The position numbers and the translations under genes were made by a program. Under the pieces are notes generated by a model that ran no database searches, was not told where the DNA came from, and worked only from the letters and a program-made list of their open reading frames with translations. Below, in pieces: positions 8,152 to 16,099 of a stretch of 64,000 nt of DNA. Source of the stretch: Amycolatopsis sp. MtRt-6 (GTDB lineage Bacteria; Actinomycetota; Actinomycetes; Mycobacteriales; Pseudonocardiaceae); contig NZ_JADWPD010000032.1 of the NCBI RefSeq assembly GCF_017308975.1, positions 82,559 to 146,558 on the forward strand. Reading direction: 5' to 3'. The stretch's first letter is position 1, and the number at the start of each line of letters is the position of its first letter.

Positions 8152-8301
8152 CGTGGGCTCCGTTGTCGTAGTGAGGACCGGTGGGCCAACGATCGCCGAG
8201 CCCGGCGGCGGGCACATCGTCGTCGAGGCCGGACCCGCCCCGGCCATGGGGAGGAGCGGCGTCTCGTTCTTTCGGTCGGTCCCCAACGCCTCGGCGGTCC
8301 C

Positions 8302-8316
8302 TAGGCTGGGTGCGTG
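8302..8316 (+). promoter_or_regulatory. Leaderless-type promoter (-10 element) for the histidine kinase
   Basis: TAGGCT lies exactly six bases before the GTG start of the kinase gene, and no Shine-Dalgarno sequence is visible. This spacing is typical of actinobacterial leaderless transcripts, in which transcription begins at the start codon. No convincing -35 element was found. Confidence 0.45.
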
Positions 8317-9456
8317 ACCACCAACGCCCTGCGCTCGCTGTGGGCCGAGCCCCGCGCCACGGACCCTCCCGGACGGGTGTCGCGCGACTGGGTGCTGGTC
8401 GGGGCGTTGATGGTGACGGCGCTGCTCGAGGGAGTCCTCCGGGACGACGTCGCCTGGCGGCCGTTCGCGACGATCGTGGCGGTCGGACTCGCGCCGGTGC
8501 TGCTGTGGCGGCGTACCCACCCGCTGGCCTGTGTCGTGGTGGGCTTCGGCACCGCGATGGCGTTGGGACTGGCGAGTCTGCTGAGCGGGGCCCCGAGCGT
8601 GGGCCTCGACACGATGATCTACCTCCTGGCGCTCGTCTACGCGCTGGTCCGCTGGGGTTCAGGGCGCGAGATCGTGATCGGGCTGGCGGTGGTGGCGGTC
8701 GCCGCGGGAATCGGTATGGTCCCCGACCACATCGGGCCGACCGAGATCTTCGGCGGGTTCGCCATCCTCACGGCGGCGGCGGCGGGCGGAGCAGCGTTCC
8801 GCTACCGCGCCGAGAGCCGGCGCCGGGAGCTGGACCAGATCCGCGGCCAGGAGCGGGTCGGTCTCGCGCGCGAGTTGCACGACATCGTCGCCCACCACGT
8901 CTCGGCGATCGCTGTGCAGGCGCAGGCGGGCCGGGCGATGGCCGGGCAGCGACCTGAGGCGGCACTCGAGGTGCTGGCGGCGATCGAAGGGGAAGCGTCG
9001 CGGACGCTCGCGGAGATGCGGGCGACGGTCCGCGTGCTGCGCGACGGAGCGCCCGCGGGGTACGCCCCCCAGCCCGGCGTTGCCGACCTGGTGTCCCTCG
9101 CCAGACGCGCCCCGGTCCCGGTCGTCGACGTGGAGTTGCCGGATGACCTGGACGAACTTCCGCTCCAGGTCGACGCGGCGGTCTACCGGCTGGCGCAGGA
9201 GGCGCTGACCAACGCCCTGCGGCACGCCAGCAACGCCTCGCGTGTGGAGATCCGGGTCGTTGAGGGCGCGGGAAGGCTGCAACTACGCGTGACCGACGAC
9301 GGACAGATCGACCCGGCACGCTCGGTGAACCACGGCTTCGGGCTGCTGGGGATGACCGAGCGTGTGCAGTTGCTCGGCGGCACGCTGCGTGCCGGGCCGG
9401 CGCCCGGGGGCGGGTGGGCGGTCGACGCCGAACTGCCGACCAAGGTACGCCGATGA
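8314..9456 (+). CDS. Two-component sensor histidine kinase (NarL/DesK-type, HisKA_3)
   Basis: 380 residues. The N-terminal half has five or six membrane segments without an extracytoplasmic sensor domain. The phosphoacceptor is His189 in ARELHDIVAHHVSAIAVQAQ, the HisKA_3 dimerisation helix. The ATPase part shows an N-box EALTNALRHA and a G-box HGFGLLGMTERV. These kinases autophosphorylate and pass phosphate to a LuxR-type response regulator, here the next gene, which overlaps by four bases. The signal is unknown; sensing in or near the membrane is likely. Confidence 0.93.
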   Translation: MTTNALRSLWAEPRATDPPGRVSRDWVLVGALMVTALLEGVLRDDVAWRPFATIVAVGLAPVLLWRRTHPLACVVVGFGTAMALGLASLLSGAPSVGLDTMIYLLALVYALVRWGSGREIVIGLAVVAVAAGIGMVPDHIGPTEIFGGFAILTAAAAGGAAFRYRAESRRRELDQIRGQERVGLARELHDIVAHHVSAIAVQAQAGRAMAGQRPEAALEVLAAIEGEASRTLAEMRATVRVLRDGAPAGYAPQPGVADLVSLARRAPVPVVDVELPDDLDELPLQVDAAVYRLAQEALTNALRHASNASRVEIRVVEGAGRLQLRVTDDGQIDPARSVNHGFGLLGMTERVQLLGGTLRAGPAPGGGWAVDAELPTKVRR

Positions 9457-10109
9457 CGGTGCGCGTCCTGGTGGCCGACGACCAAGATCTGGTGCGCACC
9501 GGCCTGTCGATGATCCTTGACGCGCAGCCCGGCATCGAGGTCGTCGGCCAGGCCGCAGACGGCCACACCGCCGTCGAGCTGGCGCATCGGCTCCGCCCCG
9601 ACGTGTGCCTGGTCGACATCCAGATGCCCGGGCTCGACGGCATCGAGGTGACCAAGCTCCTCGCCGGGCGGGGCGTCCCGGACCCGATCGCGGTCGTGGT
9701 GATCACGACGTTCGACCTCGACGAGTACGTCCACGGTGCGCTCCGGGCCGGCGCCCGAGGCTTTCTGCTCAAGGACGCCGGGACGAAGCTGCTCGTCCAG
9801 GCCGTCCATGCCGCCGCCGTCGGCGATGCCCTCATCGCGCCGAACATCACCCGGCGACTGCTGGCCACCCTCGCCGCCAGGGAACCGTCGAGCCGACGGA
9901 CCCAACCGATCGAGCCGCTCACCGAACGCGAGGAGGAGGTGCTGACGCTGGTCGCCCGCGGCAGCACGAACGCCGAGATCGCCGCCGAGCTCTTCATCGG
10001 CTTGACGACCGCCAAGACCCACGTCGCCAGCCTGCTGACCAAAATCGGCGCCCGAAACAGGGTCGAGATCGCGATGTGGGCGTACGACACCGGCCGCGTG
10101 GGGCACTGA
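9453..10109 (+). CDS. LuxR/NarL-family response regulator
   Basis: 218 residues. The receiver domain has Asp9/Asp10, phosphoacceptor Asp55 in LVDIQMPG, and the switch residues and lysine in VITTF and FLLKDAG. The LuxR helix-turn-helix is at about residues 150-210 (LTEREEEVLTLVARGSTNAE, then TTAKTHVASLLTKI). The ATG overlaps the kinase stop, so the pair is translationally coupled. Targets are unknown; the divergent DUF6326 membrane gene is a reasonable candidate. Confidence 0.93.
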   Translation: MTVRVLVADDQDLVRTGLSMILDAQPGIEVVGQAADGHTAVELAHRLRPDVCLVDIQMPGLDGIEVTKLLAGRGVPDPIAVVVITTFDLDEYVHGALRAGARGFLLKDAGTKLLVQAVHAAAVGDALIAPNITRRLLATLAAREPSSRRTQPIEPLTEREEEVLTLVARGSTNAEIAAELFIGLTTAKTHVASLLTKIGARNRVEIAMWAYDTGRVGH

Positions 10110-10510
10110 ACCCAACCTGACGTGGTGGCGCTGCCGACGTACCGACGACCCTGACCAAGGGGGTGCGGAGGGTGACGCCGGCGGTGGTGCCGATGAGGTA
10201 GGCGGCAACGGCCAACACAACGGGTACCACCAGCGCCGCTCCCCGAGGACGCACAACCGAATGAACAGCCAGGAGGTGGCAGCCAGGCCTAACCGGCCAG
10301 CCGAGCGCAACTACTGCCAGCAGCGCAGGCGGCCGGAGCCCGGTGACGGCGAGTACCGCGGAGAGGTCGATCCTCGTGACCGGCGCGGGGCTGGTCGACC
10401 GCTGCGACCCCGGCGGCAGCTTTGACTCTCGCGTGCAGCGGGACCCACCCGGCATCGGTCACGGAGCCGGGTCGCGCTCGACGCCCCCGACGCCTGCTTC
10501 ACGCAGGGTG
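10110..10510. other. Degenerate region with a possible membrane-protein remnant
   Basis: No intact gene. On the minus strand, about 10126-10365, an open frame has hydrophobic stretches (LSAVLAVTGLRPPALLAVVA and ALVVPVVLAVAAYLIGTTAG) like helices of an ABC-2 permease. It has no credible start and runs antisense into the response regulator. I regard it as an eroded transporter fragment, or chance hydrophobicity. The sequence then passes into the NB-ARC remnant. Confidence 0.3.
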
Positions 10511-10822
10511 ATGGCCGCCGGCCGGGAGCTGATCCACCACTGGGAACAGGCCGCGCGAGTGCCACGCCCTGAAGTGCTGGACGGATTCCTTCGTGCCTTG
10601 GGGGTGCCCGGGGAGGCGATTCCTGCCGGGGTCGAGGCGCGCTCCGGGTTGTTCCGGTCATTGCCGGCGGGGCGGCGGATGCTGCTGGTGCTCGACAACG
10701 CGAACAGCGCGGGCCAGGTCCGTCCGCTGCTTCCCGGCTCGCCGGGCTCAGTGGTGGTGGTGACCAGCCGGGACAGCCTGAACGGCCTGGTTGTCGCCGA
10801 CGGGGCCTGCCGGCTGACCCTG
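10511..10822 (+). pseudogene. Remnant of an HTH/NB-ARC (SARP/AfsR-like) regulator
   Basis: One frame joins two non-adjacent parts of a large regulator. RELIHHWEQAARVPRPEVLD matches the end of an XRE-type DNA-binding domain. SLPAGRRMLLVLDNANSAGQ and GSPGSVVVVTSRDSLNGLVV match the Walker B and following strand of an NB-ARC ATPase. The Walker A segment between them and the C-terminal repeats (normally more than 500 residues) are absent. The frame continues past the homology into shadow sequence of the next gene, so it is not functional. Confidence 0.62.
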
Positions 10823-10856
10823 GCGAGGAGGCCGAACAAGCGCCGCTTTTTACGCC

Positions 10857-11963
10857 TCACGGGCGGCCGTCGAACACCGGGCGCAGCCGACGCTCCAATT
10901 CGGACTCGTCGACGCCGAGCGCGAGGCCGGGTCCGCGGACGTTCAACTGGAACGGGCAAGCACCGTCGCCGCCCCGGGTTCCGGGGAGAGTGAACTCCGC
11001 GACCTTCGCACCGGTGCGCGCCTCCCGGACCGTGACCCGGTAGACGCTGTCGTGGAGGTCGAAGGTGATCGGGACACCGCTGCCCGATCCCGCGAGCTCC
11101 GAGGTGTAGGGGCAGGTCACGTCACGGCCGGTGTCACCGGTGATCTCGACGTGCACGCAGACGACGAGGTGCGCGGACTTCGCGGGGCGGCTCTCCGCCG
11201 TGAACGGGGCCGCCATGCTCTTGGGCAGGAGGATTTCGTCGTGCGCGAACTCCTCCTCCCGGTAGTTGGTGCGGCCGGTGTAGGCCACCAGGACCATGGG
11301 GTGCGGGCCGGGACCGGCGTACGCCGGCGCGCCGGCGTTGAGGACGTACAGCTTCGGCGACCGGCACACCTTGGGGTTCAGGTCGGTCGAGTCGTCGAGC
11401 GAGGCCGGCCCGGCAGGCGGCGGCAACGGGGCGAGCACGCCGGTTCCCGGCGGGCCGCCAGGCCGCTCCGGCGGCCAGGTGCACGGTCCGGTCAGGGTGA
11501 TGGTGAACCGCGCGCTGTCGCGGGCCATCTGCACGCGAACCGCGGTGCCGTCCCCGCCGGCGCCGGTGACCGCGCGCGTGCCGTCGGGCTCCCGGCGGCG
11601 GTCTTCGTTCTCGAACGTGTCCGCGAAGCCGTTACCGCCCAGCCAGGACTGCAGGTCTTCGAGGAACTTCTCGGTATCAGCGCCCGCGCTCACCGTGGTC
11701 TCCGCCCGCGGCACCACACCCCAGTCCGGCCCGCCGGCGCAGCCGGTGACGCGGGCGTGCGCCGCGGGCGCCACCTGGGCGTCGGGTTCCAGCACCGCGG
11801 CCGTGAAACGGGACAGGTGTTCGGCGAGCCGGTGCTCGAACTCCACGGTCGTCACGACCGGTTCGGGCACCGGCGGTTCCGGCTCGGCCGGCGCGCAAGC
11901 GGCGAGCACCAGGCCCGCCGCCAGGGCCGGCAGGATCGGCACCGCAGCTCGTCGCCTGGTCAC
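10857..11963 (-). CDS. Secreted lipoprotein of unknown function
   Basis: 368 residues from a GTG that gives an Arg-rich N-terminus, a hydrophobic core and lipobox LVLAAC, so cleavage and lipidation at the cysteine are expected. A Pro/Glu-rich linker follows. The rest has no motif I recognise; several cysteines (CPYTSELAG, GPCTWPPERPG, RVTGCAGGPDW) could form disulphides outside the membrane. An upstream ATG would add an unlikely extension before the signal peptide. It is transcribed away from the 82-residue protein gene and appears monocistronic. Confidence 0.72.
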   Translation of the reverse strand: MTRRRAAVPILPALAAGLVLAACAPAEPEPPVPEPVVTTVEFEHRLAEHLSRFTAAVLEPDAQVAPAAHARVTGCAGGPDWGVVPRAETTVSAGADTEKFLEDLQSWLGGNGFADTFENEDRRREPDGTRAVTGAGGDGTAVRVQMARDSARFTITLTGPCTWPPERPGGPPGTGVLAPLPPPAGPASLDDSTDLNPKVCRSPKLYVLNAGAPAYAGPGPHPMVLVAYTGRTNYREEEFAHDEILLPKSMAAPFTAESRPAKSAHLVVCVHVEITGDTGRDVTCPYTSELAGSGSGVPITFDLHDSVYRVTVREARTGAKVAEFTLPGTRGGDGACPFQLNVRGPGLALGVDESELERRLRPVFDGRP

Positions 11964-12275
11964 ATCGCCCCCGTGATCACGGGACTCCACCGTGCTGGTT
12001 CCGGGAGCGACGTGGCACAACGGACACTTTTCCGTGACGGGGATGGAATCTTTCCGTTATCCGCGCTCAGCTTCCGAACCGTTCGGGCAAGGCCGGGAAC
12101 ACGCAAAGATCGCAAATGACGCACGTCGCCGGCGGTCACCGCCTGCGAGCCCGGTCCACCATCGCCCACTGGCGCCCGATAAGTCCGGTTTACCTGTAGG
12201 CTGAGAGGCTGACTCGCCGCAGTTGGTGAGCGTGCCGTCACTTGCTGTCCCCATTCGATCTGCGAAGGACATCTG
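11964..12275. other. Divergent intergenic region between a lipoprotein and a small alanine-rich protein
   Basis: About 310 bases without a gene. It must hold the outward promoters of both neighbours. The only element I can defend is GAAGGA eight bases before the ATG at 12276, a ribosome-binding site. AT-richer pieces (CTTTTCCGTGACGGGG and GATCGCAAATGACGC) may mark promoters, but no -35/-10 pair is convincing. Confidence 0.35.
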
Positions 12276-12524
12276 ATGAGCTTGTTCGACATGATCAAGG
12301 ACAAAGCCGCGGAGTTGCTGGGCGGAGCGAGTGAGAAAGTCAGCGAGGTGGTCGGCGTCGATGTGCCGATCGGCGAGGCGGCCGGCCAGGTCGCCCAGTC
12401 CGCCACCGAGGTCGCGGAATCCGGGCAGGGTGTCGTCGATGCGGTGAGCGCGCAAGGGGCGGATGCCCTTGATGCCGCCGCCGGCGCTGCGGGTGACGCG
12501 ATCGATCCCGACGCCCGAGGATGA
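12276..12524 (+). CDS. Small alanine-rich amphipathic protein, function unknown
   Basis: 82 residues with no signal peptide or transmembrane helix. It opens with MSLFDMIKDKAAELLGGASE and is almost entirely predicted amphipathic helix rich in Ala, Glu, Asp and Gln, with only one proline-containing break. The composition recalls small helical stress or CsbD/antitoxin-like proteins, but I see no diagnostic motif. A good ribosome-binding site (GAAGGA) supports translation. It faces the TerC locus convergently. Confidence 0.6.
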   Translation: MSLFDMIKDKAAELLGGASEKVSEVVGVDVPIGEAAGQVAQSATEVAESGQGVVDAVSAQGADALDAAAGAAGDAIDPDARG

Positions 12525-12595
12525 ATGATCCGTACCTGATCCTGGCAGGCCTGCGGAGCCGGGCTGCCTGAGGCGGGGTTCCGCCCAGCACCGCA

Positions 12596-12614
12596 CCGGA
12601 CGCGTGCCGTCCGG
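12596..12614. terminator. Short hairpin between convergent genes
   Basis: CCGGAC and GTCCGG are separated by seven bases in the gap between the convergent small-protein and TerC-locus genes, preceded by other partly palindromic GC-rich sequence. A shared terminator is plausible, but there is no U-tract. Confidence 0.35.
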
Positions 12615-12628
12615 ATTCGGTCGGGCGG

Positions 12629-12754
12629 TCAGGGGTTCGGTCCGCGTGGTGGCCGTGGCGGGATCATCGCCCCGCACGCGATCACCAGCGCGGTCACGAC
12701 GAGCACCGTGGCACCCAGTTCGACGAGGGCGTTGAGAAGCAGGTCGGTGAGCAT
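12629..12754 (-). CDS. Very small single-helix membrane protein
   Basis: 41 residues: MLTDLLLNALVELGATVLVV and TALVIACGAMIPPRPPRGPN give one transmembrane helix and a basic, proline-rich tail. The start lies five bases after the TerC stop, so it is probably translated from the same mRNA. It resembles no family I know; it could be an accessory peptide of the TerC protein. Codon bias is consistent with coding, but the short length limits certainty. Confidence 0.45.
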   Translation of the reverse strand: MLTDLLLNALVELGATVLVVTALVIACGAMIPPRPPRGPNP

Positions 12755-12759
12755 GGCCG

Positions 12760-13794
12760 TCAGTCCCGCGCCGCGGGGGTGCCGTCGCCGCGTCGCGCTG
12801 CGGCGTGCGGAGTGTCCTGCCGGCGGGGGCGGAGGCTGGTGACGGTGACGGTGGCGAGGACGGCGACGATCACCGCGAGCGAAACCGGGGTGGGCACGGC
12901 GGGTACTCCTGGCCAGATTCCATGGGCCCAGTGCAGCACCAGCTTCACGCCGATGAACGCGAGGATGATCGCCAGGCCGTGGTTGAGGTGGCGCAGCTTC
13001 GTCAGCACCGAGTGCAGCACGAAGTACAGGGCGCGGAGGCCGAGCAGCGCGAACGCGTTGGTGGCGAACACCAGGTAGGGGTCCTCGGTGACGCCGTAGA
13101 CCGCGGGCACCGAATCGACGGCGAACACGATGTCGGTGGCGAACACGGCCACCACCACGATCGCCAGTGGGGTGAGCGCGCGCCGCCCGCGGTGGCGGAC
13201 GATCAGGCGCGGCCCGTGGTAGTCGCCGGTGACCGGCATCAGCTTGCGCAGCAAGCGGACCGAGCGCATCCGAGAGGTGTCGGGACCGGAATCGGTGTCG
13301 GCCGCCGCGCCGTGCAGGATCTTCACGGCCGAGCCGAACAGGATCATTCCGAACACCAGGAACGCCCACGTGCCCGCGGCCAGCAATGCCGCCCCGGCCG
13401 CGATGAGGACGCCCCGCAGGAGCAGTGCGCCGACGATCCCGTACAGCAGCACGCGCTGCTGCACAGCCGCGGGAACGGCGAAGGCGGTGAGCAGCAGCAT
13501 GAAGACGAACAGGTTGTCCACCGACAGGGATTTCTCCACGACGAACCCGGTGATGAACTCCAACGCCGGGCCGCCACCGAAGCCGGCCCACAGCCAAAGC
13601 CCGAACAGCACCGGCAGGGTGAGGTAGCCGGCTGACCAGCCCACCGCTTCGCGCATCGAGACCTCGTGCGGCCGGCGGGTGACCACGAAGTCGGCGACGA
13701 GCAAGCCGACGAGCACGGCGACGGACGTCAGCCACAACCCGGGCGAACCGACGGACCCGGCTTCGGAAGACGGCGCGACGGCTGACACGAGCAT
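12760..13794 (-). CDS. TerC/Alx family integral membrane protein (tellurite resistance / Mn2+ efflux-type)
   Basis: 344 residues with about nine transmembrane helices. Conserved TerC features are GFVVEKSLSVDNLFVFMLLL and ATDIVFAVDSVPAVYGVTED, each with a membrane-embedded acidic residue, and HGLAIILAFIGVKLVLHW. TerC/Alx proteins have been linked to manganese export and to metalation of exported enzymes. The ATG is set by GAGGAGG six bases upstream. A manganese riboswitch precedes the gene, supporting a manganese role. A 41-residue membrane peptide follows in the same transcript. Confidence 0.93.
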   Translation of the reverse strand: MLVSAVAPSSEAGSVGSPGLWLTSVAVLVGLLVADFVVTRRPHEVSMREAVGWSAGYLTLPVLFGLWLWAGFGGGPALEFITGFVVEKSLSVDNLFVFMLLLTAFAVPAAVQQRVLLYGIVGALLLRGVLIAAGAALLAAGTWAFLVFGMILFGSAVKILHGAAADTDSGPDTSRMRSVRLLRKLMPVTGDYHGPRLIVRHRGRRALTPLAIVVVAVFATDIVFAVDSVPAVYGVTEDPYLVFATNAFALLGLRALYFVLHSVLTKLRHLNHGLAIILAFIGVKLVLHWAHGIWPGVPAVPTPVSLAVIVAVLATVTVTSLRPRRQDTPHAAARRGDGTPAARD

Positions 13795-13802
13795 CAGGAC
13801 CT

Positions 13803-13909
13803 CCTCGAACGCACTGTTCGAGGTCTCCTTCACCCGCGGGGGCGGCCTCCCGGGGACACCAGTGGGATGTCCGTACTGACCGGGCAGACTCTTGCGAAGT
13901 ACTCCCCTC
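13803..13909 (-). promoter_or_regulatory. yybP-ykoY manganese riboswitch with SD-sequestering hairpin
   Basis: On the minus strand the leader begins TGAGGGGAGTACTTCGC, carrying the invariant GGGGAGUA of the yybP-ykoY class. It continues with GTCAGTACGG and CCCCGGGAGG and closes with GTGAAGGAGACCTC, the expected 3' aptamer end. The CCUC that pairs with 5' GAGG to close P1 is also the start of a perfect hairpin, CCTCGAAC-agtgc-GTTCGAGG (13803-13823). The 3' arm of that hairpin contains the start of the GAGGAGG ribosome-binding site. Only one pairing can form, so I infer Mn2+ binding holds P1 and exposes the site: a translational ON switch. Confidence 0.85.
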
Positions 13910-14036
13910 ACCGGCAGTATCGCCCCGCTCGCGGGACAGACGCTCAAGAGTGAAGAAATCGTGATGTTGGTGCCCGGATCCGTGTGCAACCGCGCTGCTC
14001 GCCGGGCGGCCTCATCGGGATACAGGTTGTCACTCA

Positions 14037-14052
14037 GATACAGCCATGTATC
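14037..14052. promoter_or_regulatory. Palindromic operator candidate upstream of the TetR gene
   Basis: GATACA-gcca-TGTATC is a perfect 6+6 inverted repeat ending nine bases before the TetR start, with a related half-site GGATACAGG about 20 bases to the left. It overlaps an alternative upstream ATG, which argues for the later start. Autorepression by the TetR protein is likely. Confidence 0.55.
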
Positions 14053-14060
14053 CTCATGCC

Positions 14061-14684
14061 ATGACGACGTCGAAGCCAGCCGTGATCAGGCTGACGCGTA
14101 AGGAGAGCCAAGAGGAGACGCGGCGGCGGTTGGTCGCGTCGGCGATAACGCTGTTCGCGCGCTCCGGTGTCGCCGGCACCTCACTCAACGCCGTCGCCGA
14201 ACACGCGGGATTCACGAGAGGCGCCGTGCACGGCAACTACTCCGGCAAGGACGACCTCGCGTTGGCAGTGGCCGAGACCGTCGCCGGAGAACTTGCCCCG
14301 CAACTCGAAAGGACCCTCGCCGCACCGGGCTCCGGCGGCGATCGGCTGGCGGCGTACATACGCGGCTTCCTGAGCTACTGCGCGAAACGCCCGGAAGCCA
14401 CGAGTGCCCTCATAGCCGTGGTCGAGTACCTCGGGCGTGCAGATCGGGGGTTCTACAACGAGCGGGCGGCCGCCTCTCTCGGTGATCTCATCGAGCTGTT
14501 CGAAGAAGGTCAGCGTAACGGCGAGATGCGGACCTTCGACGCGAAGACGATGGCGTTCGCGGTGCGAACCGTGCTGGACAGCGCCGCGGCACGGATGTGC
14601 GGAACCGACGTGGATGTCGAGGCGCTGACCGACGAGATCGTGGCGCTGTTCGAGGCGGCGACGCGAAGCATCGAGTTCCCATGA
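14061..14684 (+). CDS. TetR/AcrR family transcription regulator
   Basis: 207 residues. The N-terminal helix-turn-helix reads ETRRRLVASAITLFARSGVA, then TSLNAVAEHAGFTRGAVHGN with YSGKDDL, the TetR signature at about residues 15-60. The C-terminal ligand domain has AAYIRGFLSYCAKRPEATSA. The downstream DUF6204 and MarR genes overlap by four bases each, so it heads an operon that it probably autoregulates through the palindrome just before its start. The ligand is unknown. Confidence 0.9.
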   Translation: MTTSKPAVIRLTRKESQEETRRRLVASAITLFARSGVAGTSLNAVAEHAGFTRGAVHGNYSGKDDLALAVAETVAGELAPQLERTLAAPGSGGDRLAAYIRGFLSYCAKRPEATSALIAVVEYLGRADRGFYNERAAASLGDLIELFEEGQRNGEMRTFDAKTMAFAVRTVLDSAAARMCGTDVDVEALTDEIVALFEAATRSIEFP

Positions 14685-15022
14685 GCCGCACGTATCGCGT
14701 CACGGTCCGGGGCCGGTTCGAGAACCTCCGCGATTCTCAACGGCAGAGACTTCGTGCGGAGCAGGACGCGCACGGCATGTTCGCTTCCCGGTTCACGCCG
14801 GAGGGCACTTTCCTGTACGCGCCGGAGCTGGTCGGCTACCAGTTCCGCTACCTCCTCGAAGTCCACGAGGACACTCCGGACGACGCCGACCTCGCCGCCC
14901 AGCTGGAGGCTGGTGAGCTGGCCGAGGCCGGGCTGCGCCAACGGGGGCTGGAAGGAAGGATCGTGGACGTCAGCTTCACCTGCGTGGACGACATGAAGAT
15001 CCGGCGGGGCAGGCGTCGATGA
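14681..15022 (+). CDS. DUF6204 family protein
   Basis: 113 residues, starting MSRTYRVTVRGRFENLRDSQ, with the family-typical FASRFTPEGTFLYAPELVGY and YQFRYLLEV. I recognise the pattern as DUF6204, small soluble actinobacterial proteins of unknown function. The ATG overlaps the TetR stop and its own stop overlaps the MarR start, so the three genes are translationally coupled. No catalytic motif is evident. Confidence 0.8.
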   Translation: MSRTYRVTVRGRFENLRDSQRQRLRAEQDAHGMFASRFTPEGTFLYAPELVGYQFRYLLEVHEDTPDDADLAAQLEAGELAEAGLRQRGLEGRIVDVSFTCVDDMKIRRGRRR

Positions 15023-15414
15023 CACTCCAGCCCGCTCTCGCCCTCGTCCGGGCGGCTGCCCACCTCTCGTCCCACGTCGACAGTGCCCTCGCCCGGATCG
15101 GAATCGACTTCGCGGACATGCGGCGCCTGCGCGCGATCGGCGCCGCGGACGGCGGCATTTCCCGGAGCGAGCTCGCCGCGACGATGGCCGAGAGCCCGTC
15201 GCAGACGGTCCGCGCGACGCGGCCGCTCGAAAAACTCGGCTGGGTGGAAGGCAACGGCGGCCGCTTCGGCCTCAGCGCCAGCGGCCGGCGTCTCCTCGAA
15301 TCGGCTGAGGAGATCGCTTGTCCCGCGGCCGCCCGGTGGTTCGCCGAACACGGCAGCGATGTCGCCGTGCTCGGCCCGCAGTCCTCGTGTCGATCCGCGC
15401 CGTCCCGGTGCTGA
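15019..15414 (+). CDS. MarR-family winged-helix regulator
   Basis: 131 residues, slightly short for a MarR protein (about 140-160). The winged helix is visible as MRRLRAIGAADGGISRSELA, then ESPSQTVRATRPLEKLGWVE and NGGRFGLSASGRRLL. The N-terminal helices are shortened, and the C-terminal dimerisation helix gives way to a Cys/Ser-rich tail (SSCRSAPSRC), possibly a recent frame change at the 3' end. It is the third gene of the TetR operon. Confidence 0.8.
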   Translation: MTLQPALALVRAAAHLSSHVDSALARIGIDFADMRRLRAIGAADGGISRSELAATMAESPSQTVRATRPLEKLGWVEGNGGRFGLSASGRRLLESAEEIACPAAARWFAEHGSDVAVLGPQSSCRSAPSRC

Positions 15415-15446
15415 CCGGTACGAACAACCAGAAAGCGAGCATTCTC

Positions 15447-15821
15447 GTGACGCAGTACTTCCTCACCATCCCGCACGACGCGGCCGAAGAGCCGACGATG
15501 GAGTCGATGCAGGAGTTCGACCCGGCCGAACTGGAGGCCATGATGGCCGCCGTCGACAAGTTCAACACCGAGCTGAAGGAAGCCGGTGCCTTCATCGCCG
15601 CCGGAGGTCTGCAGCCTCCGTCGACAGCGGTCACCGTCGACGCCACCGGCGCCAACCCGACGCGCAAGCCGGGTCCGTTCGCAGAGGCCCCCGAATACGT
15701 CGGCGGCTTCTGGATCGTCGAGGCCCCGGACGAGGAGAAGGTGCTCGCCTGGGCCGAGCGGATCTCCGCCGTCCTCGGCTCACGGATCGAGGTCCGCGCC
15801 CTCCAGGAGGGCCCGGCGTAA
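15447..15821 (+). CDS. YCII/YciI-related (DGPF-domain) protein
   Basis: 124 residues from GTG. It reads TQYFLTIPHDAAEEPTMESM, then FNTELKEAGAFIAAGGLQPP, GPFAEAPEYVGGFWIVEAPD and IEVRALQ, the standard YCII-related dimeric alpha/beta-barrel fold. The central His of IPHD and the Glu/Gly-rich PFAEAPEYVGGF strand are the family landmarks. Members often sit beside ECF sigma factors, but none is present here. The function is unknown; ligand binding or a lyase role has been proposed for the fold. Confidence 0.88.
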   Translation: MTQYFLTIPHDAAEEPTMESMQEFDPAELEAMMAAVDKFNTELKEAGAFIAAGGLQPPSTAVTVDATGANPTRKPGPFAEAPEYVGGFWIVEAPDEEKVLAWAERISAVLGSRIEVRALQEGPA

Positions 15822-16099
15822 CGGCGGCACGACCGGACCGGCAGGCGCCGCACGACGATCCCGACCTGGATGGCGCCGCGATCGGCGCCGGGCAGGGTGC
15901 GAACTTCACCCACCTCGGTCCCGGCATCGAGTGGGCCGGGCTGGAGCCGTCCGCCCGGCGGCGAGCTGGCCTCGCCACCACCGCCCGCCGCTGCGCCGGT
16001 ACGCCACCCCCGTGCGCGCGCTCGGGTTCGCGTGCCACGGGCCATCGGCAACCGTGGGCAGCAGGAGGCGCCTGGCGAGCCCCACATCGCCGGGCAGGC
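15822..16099. other. Non-coding or degenerate interval
   Basis: Open frames in this 278-base gap have no start, no ribosome-binding site and no recognisable motif. YCII genes are often followed by an ECF sigma-factor gene, and none remains. It separates two convergent genes and may contain a terminator, but I could not single out a hairpin. Confidence 0.35.
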
